DNA of 64,000 bases from positions 2,414,409-2,478,408 of the forward strand of contig BCHX01000005.1 of assembly GCA_001599755.1 (NCBI GenBank), written 5' to 3'. Source of the stretch: Gliomastix tumulicola (taxonomy: Eukaryota > Ascomycota > Sordariomycetes > Hypocreales > Bionectriaceae). Shown here piece after piece: positions 1 to 11,298 of the stretch. The notes under the pieces were generated by a model, which made no database searches, had not been told where the DNA came from, and saw nothing but the letters and a program-made list of their open reading frames with translations. A program made the translations under genes and the position numbers. The first letter of the stretch is position 1. Each line of letters starts with the position of its first letter.

Positions 1-1429
1 TGGCTGACCTCGATGGAAACGTGGCGGTGTTGGAGATCCGAAGGATAGACTGAGCAGAGATCTCCTTTGAGTCCTTGTCATCTGACGGCTGGCGAACCCG
101 CGCAGAGGCGATCGACGCCGTCCGCTGGCGCTTGAAGGCTTCAGGTAGTCGCACGCCCGCATCCATATTGACATCGCTCCAGCAGTTGATGGATGACTGC
201 TCGGTGCCTGTCCAGATGTGGCCTCCGGCAGCAAGGACCTTGAAGATGGAGGAATGCTCCTGCACAACAGCCAGACTGAGCCCGTCGTCCATGTCGTCTG
301 TGCCTCCCCGCACATCAGTTTTGGCGACTAGACCCGAGCGGTCGGCACTGTAGAAGACGCCGAGTCGGGGATCATCCGAGTACAAAGACCAGACACTCTC
401 CTCGTGCATGGTGAAGGTGTAGACACAGCGTCCGCCCTTCACGCTCCACATCTTGATCGTCTTGTCTGAACTAGCACTGAGGATCGTGTCACCGGCATCG
501 TCGATAAGAATAGAACGGATGTTGTCTAGGTGTCCGACCAGCTTGGAGACCTTCTCGCCAGTCCTCGTGTCGTAGAGCCGTACGGTCTTTGACGGGCCAC
601 CACACGCTAGGATGTTGCGGCCGACACTCAACGAATAGACGGAGCCCTTCGCCGCGATCTCCTCTCCCTGTACGTCGATCTCGAGCGTTTTCCCTCCGCC
701 ATTCAAATCCCAGAGACAAATCTTTCGGTCAAGGCCACCCGAAGCGACCCAGTTCGCGCCAGTGTCGGCCGGCGGGCTGGCAACGCGCATGACGTAGTCG
801 GAGTGCGCGCCGATGGACTGGGCCTCGGCGCCATATTGCGAGTGAGGTCGCCACACCTTGACGGTAAGGTCGGAGGATGCCGTGACGAGGGCGGAGTTGT
901 TCTGGGCAAGGACGATGTCGTTGATCCAGCCCATGTGAGCCTGAGTCTGGGCGCGGAGTTGGGTACTCGGTTTGGTCGAAGCCGGGGCGCCACGAGGCGT
1001 GACGAGGTCGCGATTCAGGTCCCAGGCGCACACGATGCCATCTCGACCACCGGAGTATCTGAGTGAGGGAAGAGACACCGGTCAGTAACGTCGCTCGGTT
1101 CGGCAGCTCGGAGAGGGCTTACAGGATGCTGTTCTCGTGATCGACGGCTAGGCCCTGGACACCCAGACGGTGACCGCTGGCCGAGGATTTGGCGTTCTCG
1201 AGCACTAAACACGCATGTTAGCATCGACGTCTAGTCCCTAGTATAATTGCGCAGCCTAATTGACCCCTCGCTCTTGCGTTGAGAGTCCAGGCGAAGTTGC
1301 GGACATCGCGAGGTGCGCGCGGGGTTCGCTCGGGAACGGAAATGGGCATGGCTGGCTCGAGGTGACCCAGACGGTGTTCCACGGCGAGCACTTACCATAG
1401 CTGATTCTTTGGCGTGCTTTCTTCGCCAT
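1..1429 (-). CDS. bun107: WDR48/Bun107-type WD40-repeat protein (3' part outside window)
   Basis: WD40 beta-propeller protein of the WDR48/UAF1 (fission yeast Bun107) family, whose members bind and activate ubiquitin-specific proteases. Read on the minus strand, exon 1 is 1429-1396, exon 2 is 1204-1123 and exon 3 runs from 1058 off the left edge. Phases join cleanly. The start is set by the family-typical N-terminus MAKKARQRISYVL, whose last codons are split by the first intron. Exon 3 carries repeats ending in WD-like dipeptides (VCAWDLN, VKVWRPH, ICLWDLN, VRLYDTR, IKMWSVK), and the repeat GHLDNIRSILID is very typical of the family. After the propeller the chain enters a polar linker (QRTASIASAR) and is cut off, so the DUF3337/ubiquitin-like C-terminus cannot be seen. 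Family assignment is strong; the partner protease is inferred from the family. Confidence 0.88.
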
Positions 1430-2966
1430 AGCTCAATGAATACCGCGCGTCTCGCAGACAGCGCGCGCACAAAGAGCCTGGAGAGAACGCAGCGGAATAG
1501 TGAGTTGCTTGGTGTTGATGCAGCTACTCAACACTGGAATATTGGCTGTCGGCGGACCTCAACCGAATGGAAGGGATAGTCCAATGGAGAAGTGGACCGC
1601 AGGATGGTGTTCGTCTTGGAAGTGGAAGATACCTTAGTGATAAGTACCTGGTCGCAATGATGTTGTATAGTCTGAGAATGGAGGCCTGTTGGTGAGGCAC
1701 AGCGTAATCTGTGTTGTGATGGGGGTTTACATCGGCCTTTCTACAAATCACTGTTGATTGGTGCTCTTATTATTATCCCTTACCTCATAGCCCTCAGGAT
1801 GGAAGCCAAGGCTCGGACTTCCTGCCAACATCAAGCGGGTGACGGAAGGTCGAATGGTGGTCAGGGTCAGCAATTCCGCACCTGGAAGCCGGGGCCGGTA
1901 CTTGTGGCCTTGGAAAGTGTACAACTTCAGTGGGTATCTGCACGGACCCAATGGCGGGGACCCCGCGTCAAGCTGGTGCTGGTGCTGTTCTTGGTCAGTC
2001 AGCCATGAATTCAGCTCAAGGCGAGTATTTGTGACAGTCTGATGGCAGTGATGGTTCAATGATGCTGTGTATCTACTAGTGGACCGAGTGGTGGAAATAC
2101 AGGGATCAGGAGCGTTCCAAGGTATGGAAGGCGCTGGCACTTGATGCCACAAGCCACGAACCATGAAGCGAGGCAACACGGATCCATGCACCTGGTACGA
2201 CTAGTAGTACTGCAGTACCCAGGTAATACTGGGCAAGCTGGGTCAGTGGCTCTGGTTGAACGACGCGAGTGAGCCTTGCCCTCCTAGAGATGTCTCTGCT
2301 TTGAGCAAGTACAAGCCCACTGACAGGTAGTACCTACCTACTTAGGTACTAGTAGACCAGCTCGTAGGTAGCCTCACTGTGCTGGGAAACCATCTTCACG
2401 CATGGAACTCTTGAAAGTTGCAAGAGGTCGAGGTCCAAGTTTGACTCGGACGAGCAGTCACGGCTCTCGTCCTGCCCCAGAGGGATAAAGACGCTAGAAT
2501 ATACCTTGGTAGCTACAGGGGCTTGCCTGCACAGCTTTCGAACACGGGCAAATGCCAACGCCCAACTCCAGTACTTCCATTTGTTATGGATTGACCCAAC
2601 CTGATATCTCAAATGCCAGCTCATCTTGTAGCTCATCCTTTTCTTCGCTTTGCTGGTATCAACGACAGTCGTCCTCTAATCCTTCCTCCAGTCACACTCC
2701 CAGCTCCCTCCCTCTTCCCCACCCTAGTCGAGCCAGCCTGGACGTTGTCCTTGGCCTCGGTGCCGTATCCGTACAGTCGAAGTCCATGCTTGACTTCCTC
2801 CCCTCGGTAACATGGTTGTCCATCGACCGTCTCCCTCGCCGCACGTCTGTTGCGGGAGACAGGCGTCGTGAGCCCCGTACGCGCCGTCGCGAGCGGCGGA
2901 TCGCACGGCAATGCGCTGTGGACGGCGAAAGCGGTATCCTGTAGTCTGCGTCTGGCGGCATACCGA
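1430..2966. other. Gene-poor interval upstream of the WD40 gene
   Basis: No convincing gene. Open frames here are short, of mixed composition and lack recognisable domains. It must hold the promoter of the minus-strand WD40 gene. Around 2322-2356 there is a cluster of short TACCTA/TAGTAC words (partly palindromic), repeated elsewhere in this window's intergenic DNA. Confidence 0.6.
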
Positions 2967-3164
2967 CTACATAACCACGCAGTTGCATCCCATGGGGCAC
3001 CATCGAGCCGACCGAACCCTGACGTGGTTCTCGCACTGCGGGCAGTCCTCGGCGCTCACGGTGAGGTCCTCCTTGCGCTCCTGACAATCGTCTCGATAAC
3101 ATCTCGTATTGCCTCTAGACACCCGATGCTTGCACCGATATTCGATGACGGTGCGCGTGCACAT
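2967..3164 (-). CDS. Possible 65-residue Cys-rich protein
   Basis: A 65-codon ORF starting MCTRTVIEYRC and ending CNCVVM. It has nine cysteines at residues 2, 11, 22, 27, 41, 44, 56, 60 and 62, including a CPQC knuckle and a closing C-x3-C-x-C. This resembles the many short unannotated fungal proteins that begin MC-x(5-7)-Y-x-C and carry zinc-knuckle-like cysteine pairs. The ATG at 3164 lies inside a longer open frame (to 3533) whose upstream part has ordinary, non-cysteine composition, so I prefer the internal start. No signal peptide is visible, which argues against a secreted effector. An extra 3' exon cannot be excluded. Function unknown; it could be a chance ORF. Confidence 0.35.
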   Translation of the reverse strand: MCTRTVIEYRCKHRVSRGNTRCYRDDCQERKEDLTVSAEDCPQCENHVRVRSARWCPMGCNCVVM

Positions 3165-4994
3165 GTCCGTGGCGGTCGGGTCGAGATCCCTCTCCTCCCT
3201 TGTTCGCCCAGTCGCGTGGGTACTAAGTGGCGCGGTAGGTAGCGTATTATTTGCGTACAGGCGACCCTTGGATGGAGCGCATGAGAAGGACGGAACGTAG
3301 ATACGTAATGTAGATTCGCAATGTATGGCGAGTCGGTGGGAAAACGCAGGGCGACAGGCGAGCGAGGCAGGCAAGGCGATGGCGCGCTTGTAGATCGAGC
3401 TCTTAAATCTCCGACACAAAGCAAAACATGGGCATGACTGATGACGGGAGGCGACGTTGACGTGTGCGAGACGACGGCCTCTGAGACATGGCACGGTGAA
3501 TTGGTGTGAGTGGTCAGGAATGCAGGCGACCACGCATCATCCGTCTCTAATGGAGGTCTGATCGGGACTCGGGGGTTTAAGAGGTGCCGTCAGCCAAGTC
3601 GGAGTCAATTGGCAGCCATCAAGGTTTGCTCCTGCATGTGTCTAGCAGGAGCAGAGGCACCCGATCTAGGGCAAGAACCTTGCACTGGGCCGGGACCGCT
3701 CTATAGATGGAGGGCTGTGCTCATGCGCGACGACTGCTATTGGGTGGCGTGAGTCGTCATGTTCGGCCGATGGACTTGTTGGGTGGCGGCCGCGTAAAGT
3801 CAATACGAGACTACAGCGCACCAGCGCACCACCACGGCATCTCGGCCAGCGGGAAAAGGCCTACTGGGCTCTACTGTCAAACGCCGGCGCCGTCCGGGAG
3901 CCTCGGGAACTCGTATCAGTCACTGCCTATCATGTGGCCTGACGCGCGTGGACTGGCCACTTCCGGCGTCACTAATCACTTTTCGCCCTGAGAAAGGGAG
4001 GTGATCCTGCCTGGGCTGCGGTTACGCTTTCTTTGTGATGTGTGACAGATCTGACAGCAGCGCATCAGCGGGGCCCACTTCTCGTTCGAGCAGCTAGCAG
4101 GGGGAACAACGCGACACAAAGTCGGTATGGAACATGAGGCAGCAGGTGTCTGTAAATAGGACCGAGACTCATGGAGGACAAAGGCGCCCTAAGAAAGGAG
4201 AGCTAGCTGCTTGGTCTTACGGCAGGTAGCACAAGGGCGACAAAGCAGCGCGTATACAAACACAAGCTGCTTTTTGTTTGGGAAGAAAGCTCCTGTCTGG
4301 GTGCCTGCTAGTAGCTACTAGTAGCAGGCGGTGTACAGAAAGTCTAGGACAGTCGGCACACAACAAAGCGGGGCTTGTGTCACCCTCAATTCTGTCTTCT
4401 GACCCCGTAGAGTCAGAGGCCACTCGCTAACAACGGTGGATAGTGGACCCGGCTTCCGTGGCCAGAAGACCCATGGAGACTGGAAAATTCGTCCTGCACC
4501 GCCTGGCTGAAGTCCCACCTGGAATTTCCACGTCAAACTTTGCCCTCCCGCCTTCTCCCATCATCATCTCCATCAGCAACCAACAACCGACATCTCGTCA
4601 ACGCCGCGCTCAATCTCGATTCCGACTCACAGCGCGTTCTATCATCGGAGATTTCAGCGATACTGGGTGTGAGACATAGCGACTGAGCGACCTTCTTCCG
4701 CCGAACGTAATTTTGTCAAGCGCCGTGCCTCGTCGGATTTGAAACTTGCACCGCGACAACGCCGGGGCTGAAGAACAGAGGATCATAAACTGCCCGCTGC
4801 GGGCTCTTGCACCTTCCTTCAGAATCATCATCAACGTGTGACTGATTGTTGCTGATACTGCCTGACTATTGCATCCGTTCGTTTGAGCAGATCTCTTGTG
4901 CTTGCTTGACGCATTTTTGCACTTCTGGCATTTCGCCCTCGTTGAGTCACAACGCCGACCAAATTTTCCTTCCTCATCTTGTGCATCAACCATC
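3165..4994. other. Intergenic interval and leader of the KH-protein gene
   Basis: No gene supported. The last 200-300 bases before 4995 are pyrimidine-rich with scattered CAT/CAAC words, typical of a fungal 5' leader. Short direct and inverted TAGTAGCTACTAGTAG-type words occur at about 4309-4326. Confidence 0.55.
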
Positions 4995-6801
4995 ATGGCG
5001 GCGGATCCAAAGCAGATTCAAGATATCCTGGCCGCACTGGGTAAGTTCTATCGTGTTTCTTCGACTCCCCAAGTCGATGCTGACGCCTTTTCGTGGCTTC
5101 CAGCCCAGCAACCGCCTCCAGCTTCTACCCCGACCCAGACTCCTCCCAATCATGCGAGCCAAGCGTATCCTCCACCGCAGTCTATGCCACCTGGATCTTA
5201 CGCGCCTCCAGGCGCCGCGAGCTATCTGCCTGCTCCTGCTTCCAGCGGTAACTTGGATCTTAGCAGTATCCGACCCGTGAACTCCGGGACCTTGAACTTT
5301 GACGATGTCATGTCCAAAATCCGAGCCTCCGCTGCCGAGAAAGGTGTGACTCCATACGACCGACCGTTGGTGTATAACTCAGACTCGCGGGGTCCCGACC
5401 GATCCTATGGACGTGACAGGTCCCGTTCGCCCTATAGAGATGACCGTCGCGGTGGCAGTGGCAGTGGCAGTGGCAGTGGTGGTGGTGGTGGTGGCCATGG
5501 CAGGGAGTATGGCCGCGACCGCTCCTATTCTCCTGGCCCTCGTGGTAGGCAGTTTTCTCCCCGCGGCAATGGAAATGGACGGGTGAGATCGCCTCTGCGC
5601 AGCGGCGACGATGAAATCTCAGAGACCATCCAAATAGAGTCCAGCCTTGTAGGTCTGATCATCGGCCGCCAAGGCGAGAACCTTCGACGCATTGAAGCCG
5701 ACACCAACTGTCGCGTCCAATTCCTTCCTGCCACCGATGGCGGACCGTTCCGTCACTGCAAGATATCAGGCGCTCGTAACCGACGTACCGAGGTGAAGGA
5801 TGCCATCAATCGCATCATCGAGGATAGCGGCATGGGCCCCCTCAACCGTGCCCATGACAAGCCGCGAGATGCCAACAAAGGTGGAGCAGCTGCTTTGCGC
5901 GACGGTGAAGATCACATGCAAATCATGGTTCCCGATCGCACTGTTGGCCTGATCATCGGCCGTGGAGGAGAGACGATTCGTGATCTGCAGGAGCGTTCGG
6001 GATGCCACATCAACATTGTCGGCGAATCAAAGAGCGTAAACGGACTTCGCCCCGTGAATCTTATCGGCACACAGGAGGCTGCGCAAATAGCCAAAGACTC
6101 TATCATGGAGATCGTCGATAGTGATAGCCGTGGAGAAGGGCTCGGTGGTGGTCGACCTCCCCCCACCCATCATGATGCGCCACGCCGCGATGCACCAAGT
6201 ATGGGTGGCGGCCACGACAAGGTCAACGATGCGATCTATGTGCCGTCGGATGCCGTCGGCATGATCATCGGCAAGGGCGGTGAGACGATCCGCGATATGC
6301 AGAGCTCGACAGGGTGCAAGATCAATGTGGCTCAGTCGTCTGGGCCTGGCGAGACTGAGAGGGAGATTGCCCTGATCGGCTCTCACGACAGCATTGCCCG
6401 CGCGAAGCAAGCGATCCAGGAGAAGGTGGAAGCAGTGGTAAGCTTGACAAATCCTTGACCCAGTGTCTTTTCGGAAACTAACAGCATGACAGCGCCAGAA
6501 GAGCGGCCCTGGTGGCGGACGCGGCCGTGGAGGTCACGACCATGACCGGTCAAGCTACAGCCACCAAGAATCCAGTCATTCTACTAACCAGGCTGCGCAA
6601 GCCCCTGCAACAGACAGCTCAGACCCATATGCTCAATGTAGGTCCAGATGCGTTACTTAATTTTCAGAGACATTTGCTAACGATGACTGATCAGATGGCG
6701 GATACAACAACTATGTTGCGCTGTGGTACCGATCTTTATACATGAACCAGCAGCAACAAGGCCAGGGGTCACCAGCTGCTCCTCCCCCTGGTTCTTCGTA
6801 A
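4995..6801 (+). CDS. Triple-KH-domain RNA-binding protein (FUBP/KSRP-like)
   Basis: Predicted 543-residue single-stranded nucleic acid-binding protein with three KH domains. Four exons: 4995-5040, 5104-6437, 6493-6637 and 6695-6801; all phases fit. The start ATG (MAADPKQIQDILAAL) sits in a CAUCAUGG context; the open frame upstream of it and through intron 1 is not needed. Residues 20-90 are Pro/Gln-rich and 125-180 are an RS/RGG/Gly-Ser-rich region. The KH domains lie at about 186-255, 285-355 and 390-455, each with a canonical GxxG loop (IIGRQGEN, IIGRGGET, IIGKGGET). The C-terminus is Gly-rich, then Tyr/Gln-rich (YNNYVALWYRSLYMNQQ), recalling the Tyr-containing tails of metazoan FUBP proteins. 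A role in mRNA or splicing control is inferred from the family. The exact orthologue is uncertain. Confidence 0.9.
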
Positions 6802-8110
6802 TGTTCCTTGACGAGTAGACTCATCCACTGACGGATGAGTAACACCGGGCATTGAGACTAGGCTCGATCTTGAGTATGGCCGATAAGATGCCTCCTTGAT
6901 GCCTGGGATTTCGATCCGGCTAGCATGCTAGCTTTCATCTTCTTTGCGTTGACGGAGCTTTACGCTTGCTCAACACCGCACCTCGCCCTGCGTCTTCTCT
7001 CACAGCGCAGCTCATGAGTCATTTTCGTTCGCCATGCTCACTTGAACGTGTGCCTGCAGATGCCAACGGTACATCACTGTCTTGGTTTTGACCGCTGGAC
7101 ACGTTGCTCACACGTCTTTGCCTCTTGCGTTTGATATTATCTGCTCTGAAGTTCTGCCTGCGGACGTTTCACTCTTGATAATGATCTGTGTTGCACGTAT
7201 CTGCAACTGGCCGTGGCCTCGCGCATGAATATCGACAGACGGTTCTCACGAACAATTATTACCGTCAAGGAGCATCATCAATCACTAATCGCCTTCTGCC
7301 GATAAGTTGGCAAAGGCAGCCCCGACTGTTGACTGTCTTTGGACCGCTTCCGGCGGGCTTCCAGAGGCTTGATATAATGCTGCCAATATCCTGTCCAACT
7401 TGACCGCCGACACTAATAAACGTTACCTCGGGCTTCAAACTATGCCATATGGTATTTGATGACGAATTCGCCCATCTTTCCGCGGCGAAGCACACGTTAA
7501 TTGCACGATTACGCCGAATACGCGTTCAGGGAACGTGTGGACTTTTGGTTGCCTCTAAACTCGTTTATTCTCTACTCTGATGGGATCAAGGCTAGCGAGG
7601 TGATTTCGCATGTATACTACGCCTTTGCGTTTGAATTTTACCTCGGGTCTTGGTCGGGTATGGGTTTTCTTTCGCGAAGAACGAACGGATGGGATGGGAT
7701 GGATTTGGCGTTGGAAGCCCGAGACTCGGCTCTCCCTCTTGGGCTATCAGTAGTAGTTTAGTTTACACAGTAACGCTTTTCTTTCTTTCCGCAAGTACAT
7801 CTCTGCTCCATATCAATTACCCTTGGTGAAGTAGTAGTGACAGATCGTCCCTTACCCATGGATGCGTAGATCATGATTGTGGCAGGAGCGAGTGACACTC
7901 GGCCGTACCTACTAGTACTACTTATCTGTTGACCTGTGATTCCTTTGACCACCTCATGGAAGGGTATCCTGCTTCATCAACACACGACGCTTGTTGCTCC
8001 TAATACCGTCTCAACATCCGTCATCCATATCATCCTTTCAAATACAGTATCACGCTCGTTATACATATTACGTACTTACACTTGCCCACGCGGCCTTTCT
8101 CCGAACCAAG
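6802..8110. other. Intergenic interval (1.3 kb)
   Basis: Downstream of the KH gene and upstream of the Arg-rich ORF. No domain-bearing frame found; the longest frames (for example 7501-7761) have no recognisable features. A TACTAGTACTACT word lies at about 7909-7922. Confidence 0.55.
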
Positions 8111-9127
8111 ATGAGCGACTGTCCTGGTGGTGCCTCGATGCAATGGCGAGTCCCGGATCCTTTGCATGGGAGGAACGTCGAGCCAAGAGAAGCCGGCCCG
8201 TCAGAGTCTGGAATTGTCCCACGATACAACCGACCTTCTTAGCAAGATAGACTACGACTCGTGCCGTTGCGTCCACCACCGCCGACACCGGGAGACAGGG
8301 CGGCACCGCCTCTTCCCCCACGACCTCAACAGTCGCCGCCGCTCCCCCTGCCCGAGCCTGGACTGCGACGGCCTGTGCCTCCTCTCCCGGAGACTCTCGT
8401 TCCCACGCTGTGCTTTGAGTCATCGTTTCGAGATGGCGGTGGCAGGTCGGCGCCTGCCTCACCTCTAGTCTCATCACCCGACCATGATGGTGCCGTGAAT
8501 ACTTTTCAGCTGCGCTGCGACGGAGATGACTTCCAGAACGCCCGGGACGGAGATCTCCGGCCTCGAACCGCGATAGGGGAGCCCTTGTCGCAGGAGGAGT
8601 GCGAAAGAAGGATCAGAGAATGGCGAGCGCTGGCATCGGCACACCCAGCCACGCGAACAAGCAGGCGGTCAAGCAGGCGGCCACGCAGGCGGCCAAGCAG
8701 ACGGCCACACAGGCTGCCACGCAGGCGGCGAGATGAAACCACGATCCGCATCGACGAGGTCCGGAACCTCTGGCTCGAGAGGAGAACCAACGCCGAGGCA
8801 CACCTCAGCCGCCGGCCGCCGGAGCTGCTACGCTGCGATCGGGACCAGGTCCACACGATCCGGCTGTACTGCTGCGAGGACTGCGGCGTGACGGCGCGCG
8901 TCGAGAGGGGGTGGCTTCGTCTTCCGCCCGATGCGATGGACCGGGCTGAGTCGCAGCTTCTCGGGCGGGAGGTTGACTTCATGGAGGCTCGGTCCTGGAG
9001 GAATATCGCGGAGGATGAGCCTCCTCAGCCCGAGATTGCGGACCGACAGGCCTGGATCGTCTGGATATCGGGCTTGGAATGCTACGCTTGTGCTTTGAAT
9101 ACTGGTCTCGGCCGTGCAGAAGACTGA
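8111..9127 (+). CDS. Unrecognised Arg/Pro-rich protein with a 12-bp internal repeat; 5' structure uncertain
   Basis: The frame from 8261 to the TGA at 9127 is open for 288 codons but contains no ATG until near its end. The nearest in-frame ATG is at 8111 (MSDCPGGASMQW), separated by a single in-frame TAG at 8240-8242. A 66-bp intron from GTCGAG (8177) to TTCTTAG (8242) would remove the stop and keep frame, but its donor is weak. The alternative is a nonsense-mutated gene. The product has a Pro-rich N-terminus, an Arg-rich repeat (four-residue period, SRRP-like) encoded by six 12-bp units at 8659-8730, and a C-terminal globular-looking part with a C-C-x2-C cluster (LYCCEDCGVTAR), Trp residues and IVWISGLECYAC. 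I do not recognise the family and assign no function. Confidence 0.45.
8659..8730 (+). repeat. Six imperfect 12-bp tandem repeats inside the Arg-rich ORF
   Basis: Units of the form A(A/C)GCAGGCGGCC follow one another without gaps. In the gene frame they give SRRP-like tetrapeptides; in the next frame they would give K/T-Q-A-A tetrapeptides ending at a stop. The length is a multiple of three, so unit gain or loss would not break the frame. Confidence 0.85.
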
Positions 9128-9550
9128 GGCATCCTTGTAGATTATGGCCTTTTGTTTTCGAAAACTGTGCTGCAACAATCAGCGTTGAGATTGGGTTTGT
9201 TTGATAACTTACACTGGCAGCGAAACTTATTCTGATATAGATAGTCGAGACACAGCAATGTTTCAGCTTCAATACCGATCACCAGTCACACACTATTCAT
9301 AGCACAGGAGCTTCGAGGTTGATTTTCATGTGTATTCATGCGGACCATTGCCATCATTGTTCATAGCGCCGAGTCAGACCTGATAAGGAAAACTAGATTG
9401 ACCCTCCTTCCCGGTTTTTTACCATGCCATCAAATTTGCCAAAAGAATCGAAACAAAAGCACCGAAAAGGCCTCCGTCACACCACAGAGACCTCGATTTT
9501 TGCTTCTCGTCCCCATCTGCCCCTGTCTTGCAAGCGGGAGGCGATACAGC
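9128..9550. other. Convergent 3' interval
   Basis: About 420 bases between the 3' ends of the Arg-rich ORF and RPS2. AT-richer than the flanks, consistent with two 3' UTRs; nothing else seen. Confidence 0.6.
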
Positions 9551-10567
9551 TTAGTACCGCTTCTGGCCCGCGCGGAGCGTGTCGGCGAACTCCTCGAGGG
9601 GAGAGCGCAGGAGCTTGGTCTCGGTCCAGAGGTTGGGGGTGAGGAAGCCGTAGGTGCTGGTGACGGCGACAAAGGTGGCCTTGAGGGTGTTCTCGAGGGT
9701 CTTGGTGGAGCCTGCGGACGAGGTGTAGGCGTCCTCGACACCGGCGAGCTGGAGGAAGCGCTTGACGGCGGGGGAGGCGACGAGGCCGGTACCACGGGGG
9801 GCGGGGATGAGCTGTGCGGCATGTATATGTTAGCCAAATTGTGTCCTCGTGAAGGCCCTTGCCATATGAGAGACAGAGAGAGAGAGAGAAAAAGAGAGAG
9901 AAGAGTAGTTGTCTGTACGTACACGGACGGTGACGGAACCGCACTTGCCGCTCTGCTTGCAGGGCAGGGAGTGGGGCGAACCGAGGTTGGTACCCCAGTA
10001 GCCGCGACGGACGGGGATGACGCTGAGCTTGGCGATGATGATGGCGGCGCGGATGGCGGTGGCAACCTCCTTGGAGGTCTTGATGCCGAGACCGACGTGA
10101 CCCTCGGAGTCGCCAATGATGACGATGGCCTTGAAGCGCGTGCGCTGACCAGCACGGGTCTGCTTCTGGACGGGCTTGATCTGTAGGGGAGAAAAGGCAC
10201 ATTAGCATTCAGGTTCCGAAAAACGAACAACAAACGCCTCGTCCTCCAATTCTCTCTCGCGAGAAAGCCGTGTTCCCTCCCCCCGTCGCATCTGGTTTGT
10301 CCGTACCTTCATGACCTCATCCTTGAGCTTGGGCAGGAAGTTGTCCACGATCTGGTACTCCTTGATGGGCAGCGAGTGCAGGTAGATCTCCTCCATGCTG
10401 TTGATCTTGCCGGCCTTGACGAGACGGCCGAGCTTGGTCACGGGCTGCCACTCCTTCTCGTCGCTCTTGCCGCCGCGGCGCCCACGGCCACGTCCACGGC
10501 CGCGGCCGCGGTCACCACCGCGGGAGCCGAAGCCGCCGCCACGAGTGCCAGTTCCACGATCAGCCAT
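9551..10567 (-). CDS. rps2: Small-subunit ribosomal protein uS5 (RPS2)
   Basis: Cytosolic 40S ribosomal protein uS5, located near the mRNA entry channel and needed for decoding accuracy. Three exons on the minus strand: 10567-10307, 10180-9923 and 9811-9551, all phase 0, giving 259 residues (yeast Rps2 is 254). The N-terminus has the family's RG-rich tail (RGRGRGRGRRGG), a known type of arginine-methylation target. It is followed by EWQPVTKLGRLVKAGKI, the S5 double-stranded RNA-binding region (GHVGLGIKTSKEVATAIR, SVIPVRRGYWG) and the C-terminal S5 domain (APRGTGLVASPAVKRFLQ), ending AGQKRY. Intron 2 contains an AG-rich microsatellite. Three in-phase exons and a complete motif order make this secure. 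Confidence 0.97.
9867..9904 (+). repeat. GA-rich simple repeat in intron 2 of RPS2
   Basis: Purine tract of GAGA units broken by AAA, wholly inside the RPS2 second intron. On the transcribed strand it is a CT tract between branch region and donor. Confidence 0.8.
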
Positions 10568-11298
10568 AATGTCCTTCGAAGGGGATTGTCGATGTGTCGT
10601 TTATCGTCGAGGGTTGTCGTGGGGAAGAGAGGGAAGGGCGAAATGGGCGGTTGTGTGTGGCTCTTTCGATATGGGGCTCGGTTTTTTTTGCGGATGGTGG
10701 GGTCCTTCTTTCTTCGCGCTGTGAATTTTGGGGGGTTAGGCGAGCCCTAATGCTAATTGTGCTAGTGATTCTTTTGGGCGATTTGATTGGCACGCGCTAG
10801 GTGGGGCTTTAGCTCCACCCCGCCTCGGTGAAGGTCGGTGAGCTACGGCGATCATGAACTTCACTTTCGTCTACGCATCCCGTAGTTGATATGCGAGGCA
10901 TCTGTATTCTGGTCTTATGTTGTCACTATGAAGTATCGGAAGACTGCTGTAAGGGAAAGAGGCATTCATTGGCTTGACTAGGAGCACATTTGTACCTGAA
11001 GCCTCCACACAATCACAGAATTGCCATTGAGGTTTCATTGCATAGGTAGTCAGATTGAGCGCACGAGAACTCATAAACTCCCGGCGCAGGATAGCAATAC
11101 TTATGTACTCTTCAACGATATCTGAAGCCTCCCCGGAACGCAGAACGAAAGCAATACTCGAGACAAGCGCCGTCATCAACAGTCCGGCACCCAACAGCAC
11201 CGGATGGCAAAGTACAAATACACAGAGCAGTGGTTCTAGGGGCAGGTGATGAGTGGGGTATTAGGACGAGAGGAGAGTGCGTCGACGTTTCGAGCCTG
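10568..11298. other. RPS2 promoter region and 3' flank of the sulfurtransferase gene
   Basis: Holds the promoter of the minus-strand RPS2 gene next to 10567 (pyrimidine-rich leader on the coding strand). A minus-strand frame at 10871-11200 contains one hydrophobic stretch but no recognisable domain, so I do not call it. Confidence 0.5.

Noticed and set aside
2552..2944. 130-codon Ser/Pro-rich frame
   Set aside because: Low-complexity translation of a pyrimidine-rich stretch; the overlapping frames are equally open.
9338..10186. 282-codon plus-strand frame with Gly/Asp repeats
   Set aside because: Runs antisense through RPS2 exons and intron; no domain.
10871..11200. 109-codon minus-strand frame with a hydrophobic N-terminus
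   Set aside because: One hydrophobic stretch only, no splice partner or domain; could be promoter DNA of RPS2.
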